A stretch of 64,000 bases of DNA, from NCBI GenBank assembly GCA_963755195.1, contig CAVWIZ010000004.1, forward strand, positions 682,001-746,000. Reading direction: 5' to 3'. Positions 37,657 through 47,655 of this stretch are shown piece by piece. The stretch is from CAVQJU01 sp963755195. Lineage in GTDB: Bacteria > Acidobacteriota > Vicinamibacteria > Vicinamibacterales > CAVVIG01. Position 1 is the first letter of the stretch, and every line of letters starts with the position of its first letter. The position numbers were made by a program, and so were the translations under genes. The notes beneath the pieces were generated by a model. That model searched no databases. It was not told where the DNA came from and saw only the letters and a list, made by a program, of their open reading frames with translations.

Positions 37657-38663
37657 CGTAGAGGTCTTTTCGACGTCTCCATTCTCGCTGGCGGCCGGGG
37701 GGCCGGCATTGCTGCAGCAAGTCATCGATGCAGCGGGTGGAGCGAGGAAAACGATTGCCAGGGCACTCTGGTCTATACGGACAACAGCGTCGTGGATCCC
37801 TGGTTGATGTCACACGTCATCTTGCAGAACACCTCGCGCCTGTGTCCACTCGTGGCCGTCCAGCCGATCTACATGCACCCGTACACGGTCGCGAAGATGG
37901 TCTCGTCGCTCGCCTTTCTGTATGGAAGGCGAATCTATCTCAACATGGTGGCGGGAGGTTTCAAGAACGACCTCAATGCGCTCAACGACCCGACGCCGCA
38001 CGACCGCCGCTATGATCGGCTGGTCGAATACACAACGGTCATCAAGCTCTTGCTCGGGACTGAAGGTCCGGTCACATTCTCCGGTGAGTTCTATCAGATC
38101 AACCAACTGAAGCTGGCGCCTCCGCTCCCGAAGGAGCTCTTCCCGGGCATCTTGATCTCCGGATCCTCTGATGCCGGTCTCGCGGCTGCGTTGGCGATCG
38201 GGGCGACGGCGATCAAGTTACCCGAAGCCTGCCGCTGACTACCAGAACGAGCCGGTCGATCCTGGTTTGCAGCACGGCGTCCGCGTCGGCGTCATCGCGC
38301 GTGAGGATGAAGGCGGAGGCGTGGGCCGTCGCGTACGAACGTTTCCCGGAAGATCGCAAAGGCCAGATTGCGCGCAAGCTGGCCTCGAAGGTTTCGGATT
38401 CGACATGGCACCACCAGCTTACGGAAATGGGTGAGTCCACCCTCGAGAACAATCCGTACTGGCTCGTGCCGTTCGAAAACTACAAGACCAACTGTCCTTA
38501 TTTGGTCGGCAGCTACGACACCGTCGCCAGGGAAATCGGGCGGTATCTCGCAACCGGCCACCAGACCTTCATCCTGGACGTTCCTCCGACGCGAGATGAG
38601 CTGCAGCACATTGGCGTCGTTTTCAAACACGCAGCGGCGCGAAGCCTTGCTTCAGTCCGATGA
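37628..38663 (+). CDS. LLM-class flavin-dependent monooxygenase (multiply frameshifted)
   Basis: Luciferase-like TIM-barrel oxidoreductase of about 350 residues that would use FMNH2 supplied by a reductase. ATG 37628 (or 37643) reads MLSSDVEVFSTSPFSL. The frame shifts near 37740, after which VVDPWLMSHVILQNTSRLCP, LVAVQPIYMHPYTVAKMVSS, LNMVAGGFKNDLNALND and GSSDAGLAAALAIGATAIK follow. More indels occur near 38220 and 38300. The tail AWAVAYERFPEDRKGQIARK, STLENNPYWLVPFENYK and CPYLVGSYDTVAREI ends at TGA 38661-38663. This LLM subgroup is found in natural-product loci next to adenylation enzymes, as here. It may hydroxylate an acyl or aminoacyl group. Confidence 0.78.
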
Positions 38664-40316
38664 CGCGACTCCTACAGCACGGTCTCACAGCGCAGGCTGA
38701 TCGTCGTCCGGAGGCGATTGCCCTGGCGTTCAAGGGTGAAACCGTGACCTACGGCTCGCTCGACGCCGCTAGCAATCGGTTGGCGCGACTGCTGCGGGAA
38801 GCCGGCTGCTCCCGGGGCGACCGCGTCGGGCTCTTGGTGCCGAAGTCGCCAGCGGCGATTGAGGCCATGCTGGGCGTGCTCAAAGCCGACTGCGCGTATG
38901 TGCCCATCGACACGTCGATGCCGGCGGTCAGAGCGAAAAAGATCCTGTTGCGCAGCGAAGCGCGCTCGATTGTGGCCGTGGGTCAGTCCGGACGCCTAGC
39001 CGAGGAACTGCTCCAGGACCCCGCGGTCCGGGCGCGTGTGCAGGTCGGGTGGCTCGATCCGGAGCCTCCCAGCCGTCGGCGTCCGGCCAGTGTGGGTTCG
39101 AGAGGACGTCGAGGCCTCATCGGCCGAGCCGCTCGACACCCGCAATTCCTGTGAGGATCCGGCACACCTTCTCTTCACATCCGGCTCGACGGGCGAACCC
39201 AAAGGCGTCGTCATTACGCACGCCAACGTCCTGCACTTCCTCGACTGGGCGATTCCGTACTTTGGCATCGACGCCTCCGATCGGCACTCGGCGCATTCTC
39301 CGCTGCACTTCGATCTGTCGACGTTCGATGTCTACGGTACGTTGACGGCCGGCGCTGAATTGCATTTGTGTCCGCCAGAGTTGAGTCTGCTGCCACACAA
39401 GCTGGCCGCGTTCATTCGCGACTCGGCGCTGACGCAGTGGTTTTCCGTTCCCTCGTTGCTCAACTACCTCGCCAAGTTCGACGTGATTCGCGCTGACGAC
39501 TTCCCGGCCTTGAAGCGGCTGCTCTGGTGCGGCGAGGTGCTTCCGACGCCGGCCCTCATCCACTGGATGCAGAAGCTCCCGCACGTCACGTTTACCAACC
39601 TGTATGGTCCAACCGAAGCGACGATCGCGAGCAGTTACTACACGGTGGAGACGTGCCCGGCAAGTCCGGACGAGGAGATTCCGATAGGACGACCGTGCGG
39701 CGGCGAGAATCTCATCGTGTTGGACGAATTTCTGCGGCCGGCGCCGCCGGGCGAGGTGGGCGATCTGTACATCCAGGGCGTTGGCTTGAGCCCTGGGTAT
39801 TGGCGAGATCCGCAGAAGACTTCGGCGGCGTTCCTGATGAATCCAGCGGGCAACGGCTCGCCAGGCCGAATGTACAAGACGGCGACCTAGCGAGAGTTGG
39901 CCAGGACGGACTCATCGTCTACGTCGGCCGATCGGATTCGCAGATCAAGAAAAGCGGGCACAGGATCGAGCTGGGCGAGATCGAAATGGCGCTGAATTCG
40001 ATCCCTTCACTCGTCGAGTCCGCGGTCGTCGGCGTGCACACCAATGGGTTTGAAGGCACAGCGATTTGTTGCGCGTTCGCTGCAGCGTCGGACAGCGACT
40101 TGAGTCCGACCGTGCTCCGGCGGCATCTGGCCGCCGCGTTGCCAGCGTACATGGTGCCGAGCCGTTGGCTGCAGCTTGACCGGCTGCCCAAAAACGCCAA
40201 CGGGAAAGTGGATCGGCGGATCTTGCGGGAATCTTCGAGCGGGGAGACGACCAGACGGGCAGCGCCCAGTCGGCGCAGGCCGATAAGTGCCTTACAGGCG
40301 CAGCAGCGGAGGACTG
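38660..40316 (+). CDS. Stand-alone amino-acid/acyl adenylation enzyme, DltA-like (frameshifted)
   Basis: ATG 38660 overlaps the monooxygenase stop (ATGA). Core motifs span three frames: VTYGSLDAASNRLARLLRE, AAIEAMLGVLKADCAYVPID, then LLFTSGSTGEPKGVVITH (A3), FDLSTFDVYGT (A4), LYGPTEATIASSYY (A5), and finally KKSGHRIELGEIE (A8) and LPKNANGKVDRR (A10 lysine). Indels lie near 39060-39070 and 39885-39890. A4 is FDLST as in the D-alanine ligase DltA rather than the classic FDAS of NRPS, hinting at a small amino or hydroxy acid. The last frame runs without stop into the next ACP. TGA 40314-40316 lies in another frame, so the exact end is unclear, and an A-ACP fusion is possible. Confidence 0.8.
40308..40312 (+). 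promoter_or_regulatory. GGAGG ribosome binding site of the third ACP gene
   Basis: GGAGG with a six-base spacer to ATG 40319. It supports a separate ACP gene, although the adenylation frame remains open through this point. Confidence 0.55.
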
Positions 40317-40318
40317 AA

Positions 40319-40585
40319 ATGTCGGACTTGGCAGGCCTACAAGGGCAAATCATGCGGATCTTCAGCGAAAAGCTGTACATCAACGTGGCGGGATCTGACA
40401 CTGATCTGATAGACGGAGGTGTCTTGGACTCGTCCGTGTTCGTGGAATTGCTGTTTCATCTCGAACAGGATTTCGGCCTGGAAGTCGCTCTGGAGCACCT
40501 CGAAATCGACAACTTCAGGTCCGTGCGAAGAATTGCTGAGAGCGTGGCAGGCCAGACGAGCCTATCGTCAGTGAAGGCTTCCTGA
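40319..40585 (+). CDS. Acyl/peptidyl carrier protein
   Basis: 88 residues: helix I, loop, then the carrier motif GGVLDSSVFVELLFHLEQ with Ser38 as the likely phosphopantetheine site, followed by FGLEVALEHLEIDNFRSV. It probably receives the substrate activated by the DltA-like enzyme directly upstream. That pairing resembles DltA-DltC, with the acyl-carrier then used by a transferase. The ATG is preceded by a good ribosome site, but as the same frame is open upstream it could also be the C-terminal domain of the adenylation enzyme. It lies 47 bases before the carbamoyltransferase. Confidence 0.85.
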   Translation: MSDLAGLQGQIMRIFSEKLYINVAGSDTDLIDGGVLDSSVFVELLFHLEQDFGLEVALEHLEIDNFRSVRRIAESVAGQTSLSSVKAS

Positions 40586-40632
40586 GTGGCTTGTCTTGCT
40601 GAATGCGTGGCAGTGCGATGCGCGTGTAAGCC

Positions 40633-42384
40633 ATGAGAATTATCGGCATCAGCGGACTTGAGGGCACAGTCCCCTTCAAGAAGGCCCATTGGCCGCACCT
40701 GAACGATCGGGAGTACCGCATTTCTCAGGGGCACGATTCTGCCGCCGTTCTCGTCGTTGACGGGACGGTGGTGGCTGCCGCGGCCGAAGAGCGGTTTACC
40801 CGAAAGAAACATACAGGGGACTTTCCCGTTCACGCGATCCGATCCTGTCTGTCGATGGGGGGACTGCGGCTCGAGGACGTTGATGAGATCGCTCATGGGT
40901 TTGACTATTCAGCGTACCGGAAGCTGTACACCCTCGATCCCGTCTCGACCAATCTGTACGACGAAGTCCTTTCGAAGGACGCATTGCTTTCGCTCGTGCA
41001 GCGAGACCTCCCCAGTTTCCCGAGCGACCGCGTGCATCAGGTCAGCCATCACCTGGCGCATGCAGCCAGCGCCTATTTCACTTCTGGGTGGGATGAATGT
41101 CTGGTCGTCGTCATTGACGGCATGGGTGAGGCGCACAGCGTCACGGTGTATCACGCCCACGACGGCGCCCTCGACAAAGTCCACCAGATTGCGGCCTCGG
41201 ATTCGATCGGCATCCTGTATTCGCTCGTCACCCTGCATCTCGGATTCGACTTCAACTCGGACGAGTACAAGATCATGGGTCTCGCGCCATACGGGCGTCC
41301 GGACCGTTTCAGCAAGTTTTTCGATGAGGCCGTCGAACTGCACGAAGGCTCGATTCGCATCCCCGTCCTGAAACTGAATCGGACGCGCGACGAACGCGAA
41401 AACTATCTGCGCAGTCGCGAGCACCTCGCGACAGCATCTGATCAAGGAACGTCGTCCCGACGACGAGATCACCGCGGAACATCAGGACGTCGCCGCCGCC
41501 TTGCAGGCGTGCCTCGACCGGACCATGATGCATCTCTGCGGGCATTTCGGGAGGAAGCTCGGATTGCGACGCCTCGCCCTGGCCGGAGGAGTGGCGCTCA
41601 ACTGCACCGCCAATGGCAAGCTTCTGCGTTCCGGGCTCTTTGATGACATCTACGTGCAGCCCGCCGCGGGCGACGATGGCACCGCTCTGGGCGCTGCCTT
41701 GTATCGGGCGTCCCAGGCGGGCGAGGCGGCAAAAGGCCGGTCCCCGGTGCCCTTTTACGGTCCCGCCTATTCGACAGACGATATCGAGACGGCACTGGCT
41801 GAGTATCAGGATCGCGTCGAGGTGACACGCTTCGGGACGTTGGCGGAAACGTGCGCCGAAGCCGCGACCCTCATTGCGGCGGGACGAGTCATTGCCTGGT
41901 ATCGGGGGCGCATGGAGTTCGGTCCGCGCGCGTTGGGACACCGGAGCATCCTCGCGGATCCAGGAAATCCGGAGATGCGCGACCGTATCAATGCCATGGT
42001 CAAGATGCGCGAGGCCTTCCGTCCCTTCGCGCCGGCGGTTTCCTCGAGCAGGCCCATTGCTGGTTCGACATCCCGCCACAGACCGAGCTGCCTTACATGA
42101 TCATGATCGTCAACGTGCGCGAGCCATTCCGCGCTCAGTTGCCGGCCGTCACCCACGTCGACGGATCAGCGCGAGTGCAAACCGTGTCTTCCAAAGAAAA
42201 CCCCGACTTTCATACCTTGCTGAAGGCAGTCGGCCAGACGACAGGTAGAGAAATGGTCTTGAATACGAGCTTCAACGTCAAGGGACAGCCGATTGTGAAC
42301 ACTCCTCAGGAGGCGATCGACACGTTCCTGAGAACCGGGATCGAGTATCTCTTTCTGGAGAACGCCGTTGTGAGGCGCCGATAG
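40633..42384 (+). CDS. NodU/CmcH-type O-carbamoyltransferase (two frameshifts)
   Basis: About 580 residues that transfer carbamoyl from carbamoyl phosphate to a hydroxyl. The N-terminal Kae1-like ATPase domain includes SQGHDSAAVLVVDGTVVAAA, EERFTRKKHTGDFP, VSHHLAHAASAYFTS near residue 138 (metal His residues) and VVVIDGMGEAHSVTVYH. EYKIMGLAPYGRP follows near 216. Indels near 41430-41450 and 42035-42045 are needed. LALAGGVALNCTANGKLL, QPAAGDDGTALGAALY, WYRGRMEFGPRALGHRSILA and KMREAFRPFAPAV follow, then NTSFNVKGQPIVNTPQEAID at the C-terminus. Probably carbamoylates a sugar hydroxyl or a carrier-bound group. It is the last gene of the + strand cluster, and its stop is at 42382-42384. Confidence 0.87.
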
Positions 42385-42774
42385 ACCAAATAGCTGTCCG
42401 CGGTGCCAAGTGCGCGTGAGGATCCAGAATCGTGAGCGCTTGGAATCGTCGCCCGTCCGTCAATTCGTCCGCGACAAAGTCCATGGCTTGCGACGGAGTG
42501 CCGGCCCCCCCTTCGATCCACACCCCAACCTACGCCTAACAACCACACCCGCAAGCATCGATAGCTGAAGCGGACGCTCGTCTATGTCGACTCCCGCACG
42601 CGCTGGCGCGGGGCCGTGAGTGCGTCTTTCCGCTCGTGGAGTACACCGACGACCGGGTTTCTTTTCACCACGCGAAAGGCCCGCCCTGTGCGCGTACATC
42701 GAGAGGGCTTGAAGGGCCAAGCCCCGGTTCGGTCCATCTCGGGAGACTGGGACCGGTGCGAGTAGCCGGGTCCT
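42385..42774. other. Intergenic region between convergent gene blocks
   Basis: 390 bases between the last + strand cluster gene and the stop of the - strand repeat protein. I see no convincing coding frame. The right part holds hairpin-forming sequence (42678-42718 and about 42725-42770), consistent with termination from both sides. The rest is unremarkable. Confidence 0.6.
42678..42718. terminator. GC-rich hairpin between convergent genes
   Basis: GGCCC (42678-42682) and GCCCT (42683-42687) pair with AGGGC (42704-42708) and GGGCC (42714-42718) around a 16-base loop and a small bulge. There is no clear U-run on either strand. Position between convergent genes fits a transcription-end structure. 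Confidence 0.35.
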
Positions 42775-45700
42775 TCAATCGAAGAAGAGGCCACTGACGA
42801 CGGCGTTAGGACCCGCGGTGCGCGTCACTCGGATGGTCACGTGGCCGCTGAGGGTCCAGACGAGATACGTTCCGCCATTGAAGCCGGTCACGGTGCGTGT
42901 GTCGAGGGTCGCCCCCGTGCCCGCATTGAGGATGTCAATGCGCTGGCTGCGCGTGGTGCCGCCCCAGTCAACGCTATAAAGAGCCACCTGATGGGCAGTG
43001 CCGGCAGCGAGATTGAGGTCGATGGTAAAGGTGTCGTTGTTATACCAGGTGGCGGCGACCCGGCCGGCGCCCGACGCCCGCTGCAGGGCCCGGACGTCCG
43101 TCGTCGGGGCCTGCCACGTCCACGGCAGCGTTCCCGCGAGCGTCACCTGCGTGTCGGCGGGGTAACTGGTCGCATCATCGACAAGCGCGTAGCCCTGGAG
43201 GCCATACACGCCGGCCCAGTTGCCTTGTCGTCGTGGTATCGGTCCGTGGAACGCCGCCGTCGGTCCCGGGGGGGCGCTGCCGCCCGTGATAGTGACGGTG
43301 ACCGGGGTGGACGTGGTGGTGGCGCCCCCGTTGTCGGTGGCGCGGGCCGTCACGGAGTAGACGCCGGCGGGTGCGGCGCTCCAGGTGGCCTGATAGGCGG
43401 CGGTGGTCGCTGTCCCCACGAGGGTCGAGCCCGCGTAGAAGTCGACGCGACTGATACTGCCATCGCTATCGCTTGCCGTGGCGCTGAGCGCGACCATGGC
43501 CGGCGCGGCAAAGCTCGCGCCGCTACTGGGGGCCGTCAGGTCACGGTTGGCGGCCCGTTGCCGAGGCTGGAATTCGCCGTATCGAAGAAGAGGCCACTGA
43601 CGACGGCGTTGGGACCCGCCGTGCGAGTTACCGGATGGTCACGTGGCCGCTCAGGGTCCAGACGAGATACGTTCCGCCATTGAAGCCGGTCACGGTGCGT
43701 GTGTCGAGGATCGCCCCCGTGCCCGCATCGAGGATGTCAATGCGCTGGCTGCGCGTGGTGCCGCCCCAGTCCACGCTGTAGAGGGCCACCTGATGGCCGT
43801 GCCGGCAGCCAGATTGAGGTCGATGGTAAACGTGGCGTCGTTATACCAGGTGGCGGCGATCCGGCCGGTGCTCGACGCGCGCCGCAGGGCCCGGACGTCC
43901 GTCGTCGAGGCTTGCCACGTCCACGTCAGGGCCCCACGCGATCGTCACCTGCGTGTACGGCGGGGTAGCTGGTCGCGTCATTGAAAATGCCGTAACCCTC
44001 GAGGCCATACACCCCGGCCCAGTTGCCTTGTGTCGTGGTATCGGTGCGCACGAACGCCGCGGTCGGTCCCGGGGGGACGCTGCCGCCCGTGATAGTGACG
44101 GTGACCGGGGTGGACGTGGTGGTGGCGCCCGCGCTGTCGGTGGCGCGGGCCGTCACGGAGTAGACGTCGGCGGACGTGGCGCTCCAGGTGGCCTGATAGG
44201 CGGCGAGTGGTCGCGGTCCCCACGAGGGTCGAGCCCGCGTAGAAGTCGACCGCGACTGATACTGCCGTCGCTATCGCTTGCCGTGGCGCTAGAGCGATCA
44301 TGGCTGGTGCGGCAAAGCTCGCGCCGGCCACTGGGGGCCGTCAGGCTCACGGTTGGCGGCCCGTTGCCGAGGCTGGAATTCGCCGTATCGAAGAAGAGGC
44401 CACTGACGACGGCGTTCGGACCCGCCGTGCGAGTTACGCGGATGGTCACGTGGCCGCTGAGGGTCCAGACGAGATACGTTCCGCCATTGAAGCCGGTCAC
44501 GGTGCGCGTGTCGAGGGTCGCCCCCGTGCCCGCATCGAGGATGTCAATGCGCTGGCTGCGCGTGGTGCCGCCCCAGTCAACGCTATAAAGAGCCACCTGA
44601 TGGGCCGTGCCGGCAGCGAGATTGAGGTCGATGGTAAAGGTGTCGTTGTTATACCAGGTGGCAGCGACCCGGCCGGCGCCCGACGCCCGCTGCAGGGCCC
44701 GGACGTCCGTCGTCGGGGCCTGCCACGTCCACGGCAGGGTTCCCGCGAGCGTCACCTGCGTGTCGGCGGGGTAACTGGTCGCATCATCGACAAGCGCGTA
44801 ACCCTGGAGGCCATACACGCCGGCCCAGTTGCCTTGTGTCGTGATATCCGTCCGTGTGAACGCCGCCGTCGGTCCCGGGGGCCGCGGACGTCGGCGTGAA
44901 CGTCGCCGTATAGGTTTGCGCCGACGCGGTCGTCGTAATGTCGTGCGACGATAGCCCGGCGTCTGACCACGAGGCAAACGTCCACCACTGCCCATTGCCA
45001 TCCATCTGCACGGGTGCGTTGGCATTGAGAACGTAGCCCTCCCACGATCCCACGCTCTGCGACGTCAGCGAAGTTCCATTCACGTCAACTCGAAGGCCGG
45101 CGGGCTGCGTGTTGAAGGTCACGTTCACCATGTTCGGGCGCAGATCCTGCGCAACGGTCGTCGACAGCCCTCCGAGATCGGTGGCGGTAAGTTGGATTTC
45201 CAAGTAGCTATTGCCAGCCGCCAGGAAACCTTCTGGCGATGGCATGTTGAAGACAATGTTGTTACCGGTCGTTGGCGGGAGGAACGGGTGCGTGTGCGTG
45301 TCGTGATGACGAATGACCGTCCACGTGAAACGACTGTCGGCGAGCGTGCCATCCTGCAAGTCGGCGGCTTGACCCTGAAGGGTCATGGCCTGGCCCACGC
45401 GGAAGCGAGTCGACGCAGCCGGAGAGACAATGGTCGGCACCGGAGCCGTGTTGCCGGCGTCGATTCTGACAGTCGTGCTTCCGGAAGCGCCAACATTGTC
45501 CCGGACCGTCAGCGTAGCGGTGTACACCGCCGGGGTGTTGTACACATGGAGTGGTGTCGGTGTGTTCCCGTGAGGCGCGCCGTCACCGAAGTCCCAGTCG
45601 TAGGTCAACGGGTTGCCGTCGGGATCGAGCTGCCGCTGCCGTCGAAAGCCACGGACAGGGGCGTGAGGCCAGATGCCGGAGTGGCGGTCGCGACAGCCAC

Positions 45701-46983
45701 TGGCTGCTCGGTTGGCCGATCCAGTATAGGCGATTCGCCGCACCTGGCCGCCGCTGGCGTAGGTGGTGTAGTAGAGCGCCTGCGTGCTGAGGTACGGCCC
45801 GAAGGTCATCGCGACCGCGCTGCTGTTGCCGAGGTTCGTCGCGAACGTGCTAGCGGTGTAGGGCGGCCCAGCCGTGAGGCTGAAGATCGTCCCGCACACG
45901 TAGTCGGCGAAAAGATACGCTCCGTTGTAGGTCGAGGGCCACACGCCATTCGGCACGAACGCGCCACCGGTGATCGCCGTGCAGCCCGCGCCGTGGACGT
46001 AGTCGTAGATCGGGTTGGTCATCCCACTGGGCGGACTGCAGTTGGTGGTTGAGCCATTGGCGCAGTGACCTTCGCGGACGTTCCAACCGTAGTCGGCGCC
46101 GGCAGTGCCGAGGTCGATCTCTTCCCAGGTGTCTTGGCCGACGTCATTGATGAAGAACCGGGTGTCGACTGCGTTCGGATCGAATGCCATCCTGAACGGG
46201 TTGCGTAAGCCCCAGGCGTACGTCTCCTGGCATTTCCGGCCGGCGATCGTGCGACCGGTCACGTTGCAGCGGTCGGAGTCGGTTCCCTGAAACGGGTTCC
46301 CGGATGGAATGCCACCCGTAGACGTGATTCTCAGGATCTTGCCGAGCAGGATGTGCTGGTCGCGCGAGGCGTTGTTCTGCCCACCGGATCCGCTGTCGCC
46401 GTTGTAGTCGGTGCCCCCGTCGCCCACGCTGACATAGAGGAGTCCGTCCTTGCCGAACTGCACGTCTCCTGCGTTGTGATTACCACCCGCGCTCGGGATC
46501 TTGTCGATCAACACGAGCTCGGTCTGCGGTTCGATCACGTTGGCGGTGGACAACATGAACCGCGACACTCGATTCACGCAACCGCTCGTGGTGGACCTGA
46601 AGGTGTAGTAGAGGTAGATGAAGCCGTTAAAGGCAAAGCGCGGGGTCGACGGCCACTCCGAGCAATCCGCGCTCACTTTCCGTGCAGACTTTCGCCGTCC
46701 CAAGGGCGAGAGCCGTTGCCGAGATCGCACCATTCCAAACGACGTAAAGCGAGCCAGTCTGCGTGGCGATGAGCAGGCGTCCGTCAGGCGTGAACGCGAT
46801 CGCCGTAGGGTTGCCAATCGAACCCACCACCAGGGTGTCGTTGAAATCCGTCGGGACCGCCGCGTGTATCCGATCGCCGCTGCACAGCAGCGCGATTGTC
46901 GCGATGAACGGGATCAGGACGCGGTGGAGGCGCGCGGTCCCGCGAATATCGTTCTCACTCATGGTTGTTTTCGATCTCTTCAT
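42775..46983 (-). CDS. Secreted PQQ-type sugar dehydrogenase with PKD and repeated Ig-like/GNWAGVYG modules (frameshifted)
   Basis: Very large secreted protein (about 1,400 residues). The N-terminus has basic residues and VLIPFIATIALLCSG, a signal peptide. The glucose/sorbosone dehydrogenase beta-propeller follows: IGNPTAIAFTPDGRLLIA, ERGLLGVAVDP, AGGNHNAGDVQFGKDGLLYV, YAWGLRNPFRMAFDP and INDVGQDTWEEIDLG. Then a PKD domain (YDWDFGDG near 45590), an SWEGYVLNANAPV region, and three copies of a module QGNWAGVYGLQGY to AVVSGLFFD, separated by Ig-like SLTAPSSG-type and DFYAGSTLVGTATT blocks. Several indels break the frame (about 46640, 45640, 44870, 44270-43960, 43500-43630). Probably outer-surface or periplasmic sugar oxidation; PQQ dependence is inferred from the family. 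Confidence 0.75.
42781..44877 (-). repeat. Tandem DNA repeats of about 803-806 bp, nearly three copies
   Basis: The string starting gaagaagaggccactgacga recurs at 42781, 43584 and 44390. Copies one and two are full (domain plus Ig-like spacer). The third stops after the domain. Long stretches are nearly base-identical, so the duplication is recent or maintained by gene conversion. Collapsed or mis-joined repeats could also explain some local frameshifts. Confidence 0.88.
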
Positions 46984-47155
46984 GTCGTCGCGCCGTTTTT
47001 CCTACTCTTGCGCAGCGTATTGCATGAGTCCCATGCCGGAGTGTCCAAAACGACACACTGGTCGTCCTCCGGTCGTGTAGTACACGCAAACGGGCAACCC
47101 GCTTGATGAGAGTGGCTCTGAAGGAAGTTACTTGGACGTGCCTGTTGGCGTGAAT

Positions 47156-47198
47156 CGCTCCTGAGGCTGAAAGAAGAGTTAGTTCTTTCGGAGGAGCG
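47156..47198. terminator. Hairpin after the receiver-like gene
   Basis: CGCTCC (47156-47161) and GAAAGAA (47169-47175) pair with TTCTTTC (47183-47189) and GGAGCG (47193-47198). It lies 13 bases beyond the stop of the - strand gene at 47211. There is no U-run, so its terminator role is tentative. The rest of 46984-47210 shows no gene. Confidence 0.4.
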
Positions 47199-47210
47199 TC
47201 AGGATCGTGT

Positions 47211-47558
47211 TCAGGACGTTTCGGCCAGAAGGGTCACAAGCGAGTCGTGAATCGCCTGCGCGGAGACGCCGTCGTACTTTCGGACACGAATCCCGACATC
47301 GGCGATGGCGTAGTCGTCACTCGACAGCAGGACGATCTTGACGTGCGGGTATTCCGCCAACAGATGACTGCAAATCCCCGGTTGCTTCGTGGCGTCGGCG
47401 GCCATGAGGAACACGGCGTCCGGGCGAAGCTCCGCCATGGACATCAGGAGCGTGATCTGATCCGGCACACGGCCGACGACGTGGAGTCCTGCTTCGGCGA
47501 GCAGGGGACCCATCACGTCGAAAATCAGCGGGCGATCAGTGCAGAAGAGGACGCGCAC
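47211..47558 (-). CDS. Degenerate receiver-domain protein (pseudo-receiver)
   Basis: 115 residues with the (beta-alpha)5 pattern of response-regulator receivers: MRVLFCTDRPLIFDVMGPLL, LHVVGRV, ELRPDAVFLMAADAT, VKIVLLSSDDYAIADVGI, YDGVSAQAIHDSL. At the phospho-acceptor position Met52 replaces Asp (AVFLMAAD), and only one acidic residue is left in the N-terminal pocket (Asp8). The conserved switch Thr/Ser (Ser74 or Ser75) remains. It therefore probably does not take a phosphate and may act as a protein-interaction or decoy domain. It follows a NarL-type regulator gene in the same direction, 97 bases apart. It has no output domain. Confidence 0.7.
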   Translation of the reverse strand: MRVLFCTDRPLIFDVMGPLLAEAGLHVVGRVPDQITLLMSMAELRPDAVFLMAADATKQPGICSHLLAEYPHVKIVLLSSDDYAIADVGIRVRKYDGVSAQAIHDSLVTLLAETS

Positions 47559-47655
47559 AACCCCATCGCCGCGAGCATACGGGCCTCAGCCGGAAATAAC
47601 CATCAACTCTTGGCATGAAGAAGGACGTAGATCCTTTGGACGAGGCGGGGCCTAT

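Noticed and set aside
42720..42780. CCGG...GTAGCCGGG pattern suggesting a c-di-GMP riboswitch
   Set aside because: No + strand gene follows, the first stem does not fit and the region lies between convergent genes.
42841..46052. Several long + strand frames opposite the repeat protein
   Set aside because: Their residues are Arg/Gly-rich shadows of the - strand domains, with repeats at the same period.
47080..47130. CACGCAAACGGGCAACCCG, like the first half of a GEMM riboswitch
   Set aside because: On the + strand no gene starts nearby, and the GCAAAGCC core of the family is absent.
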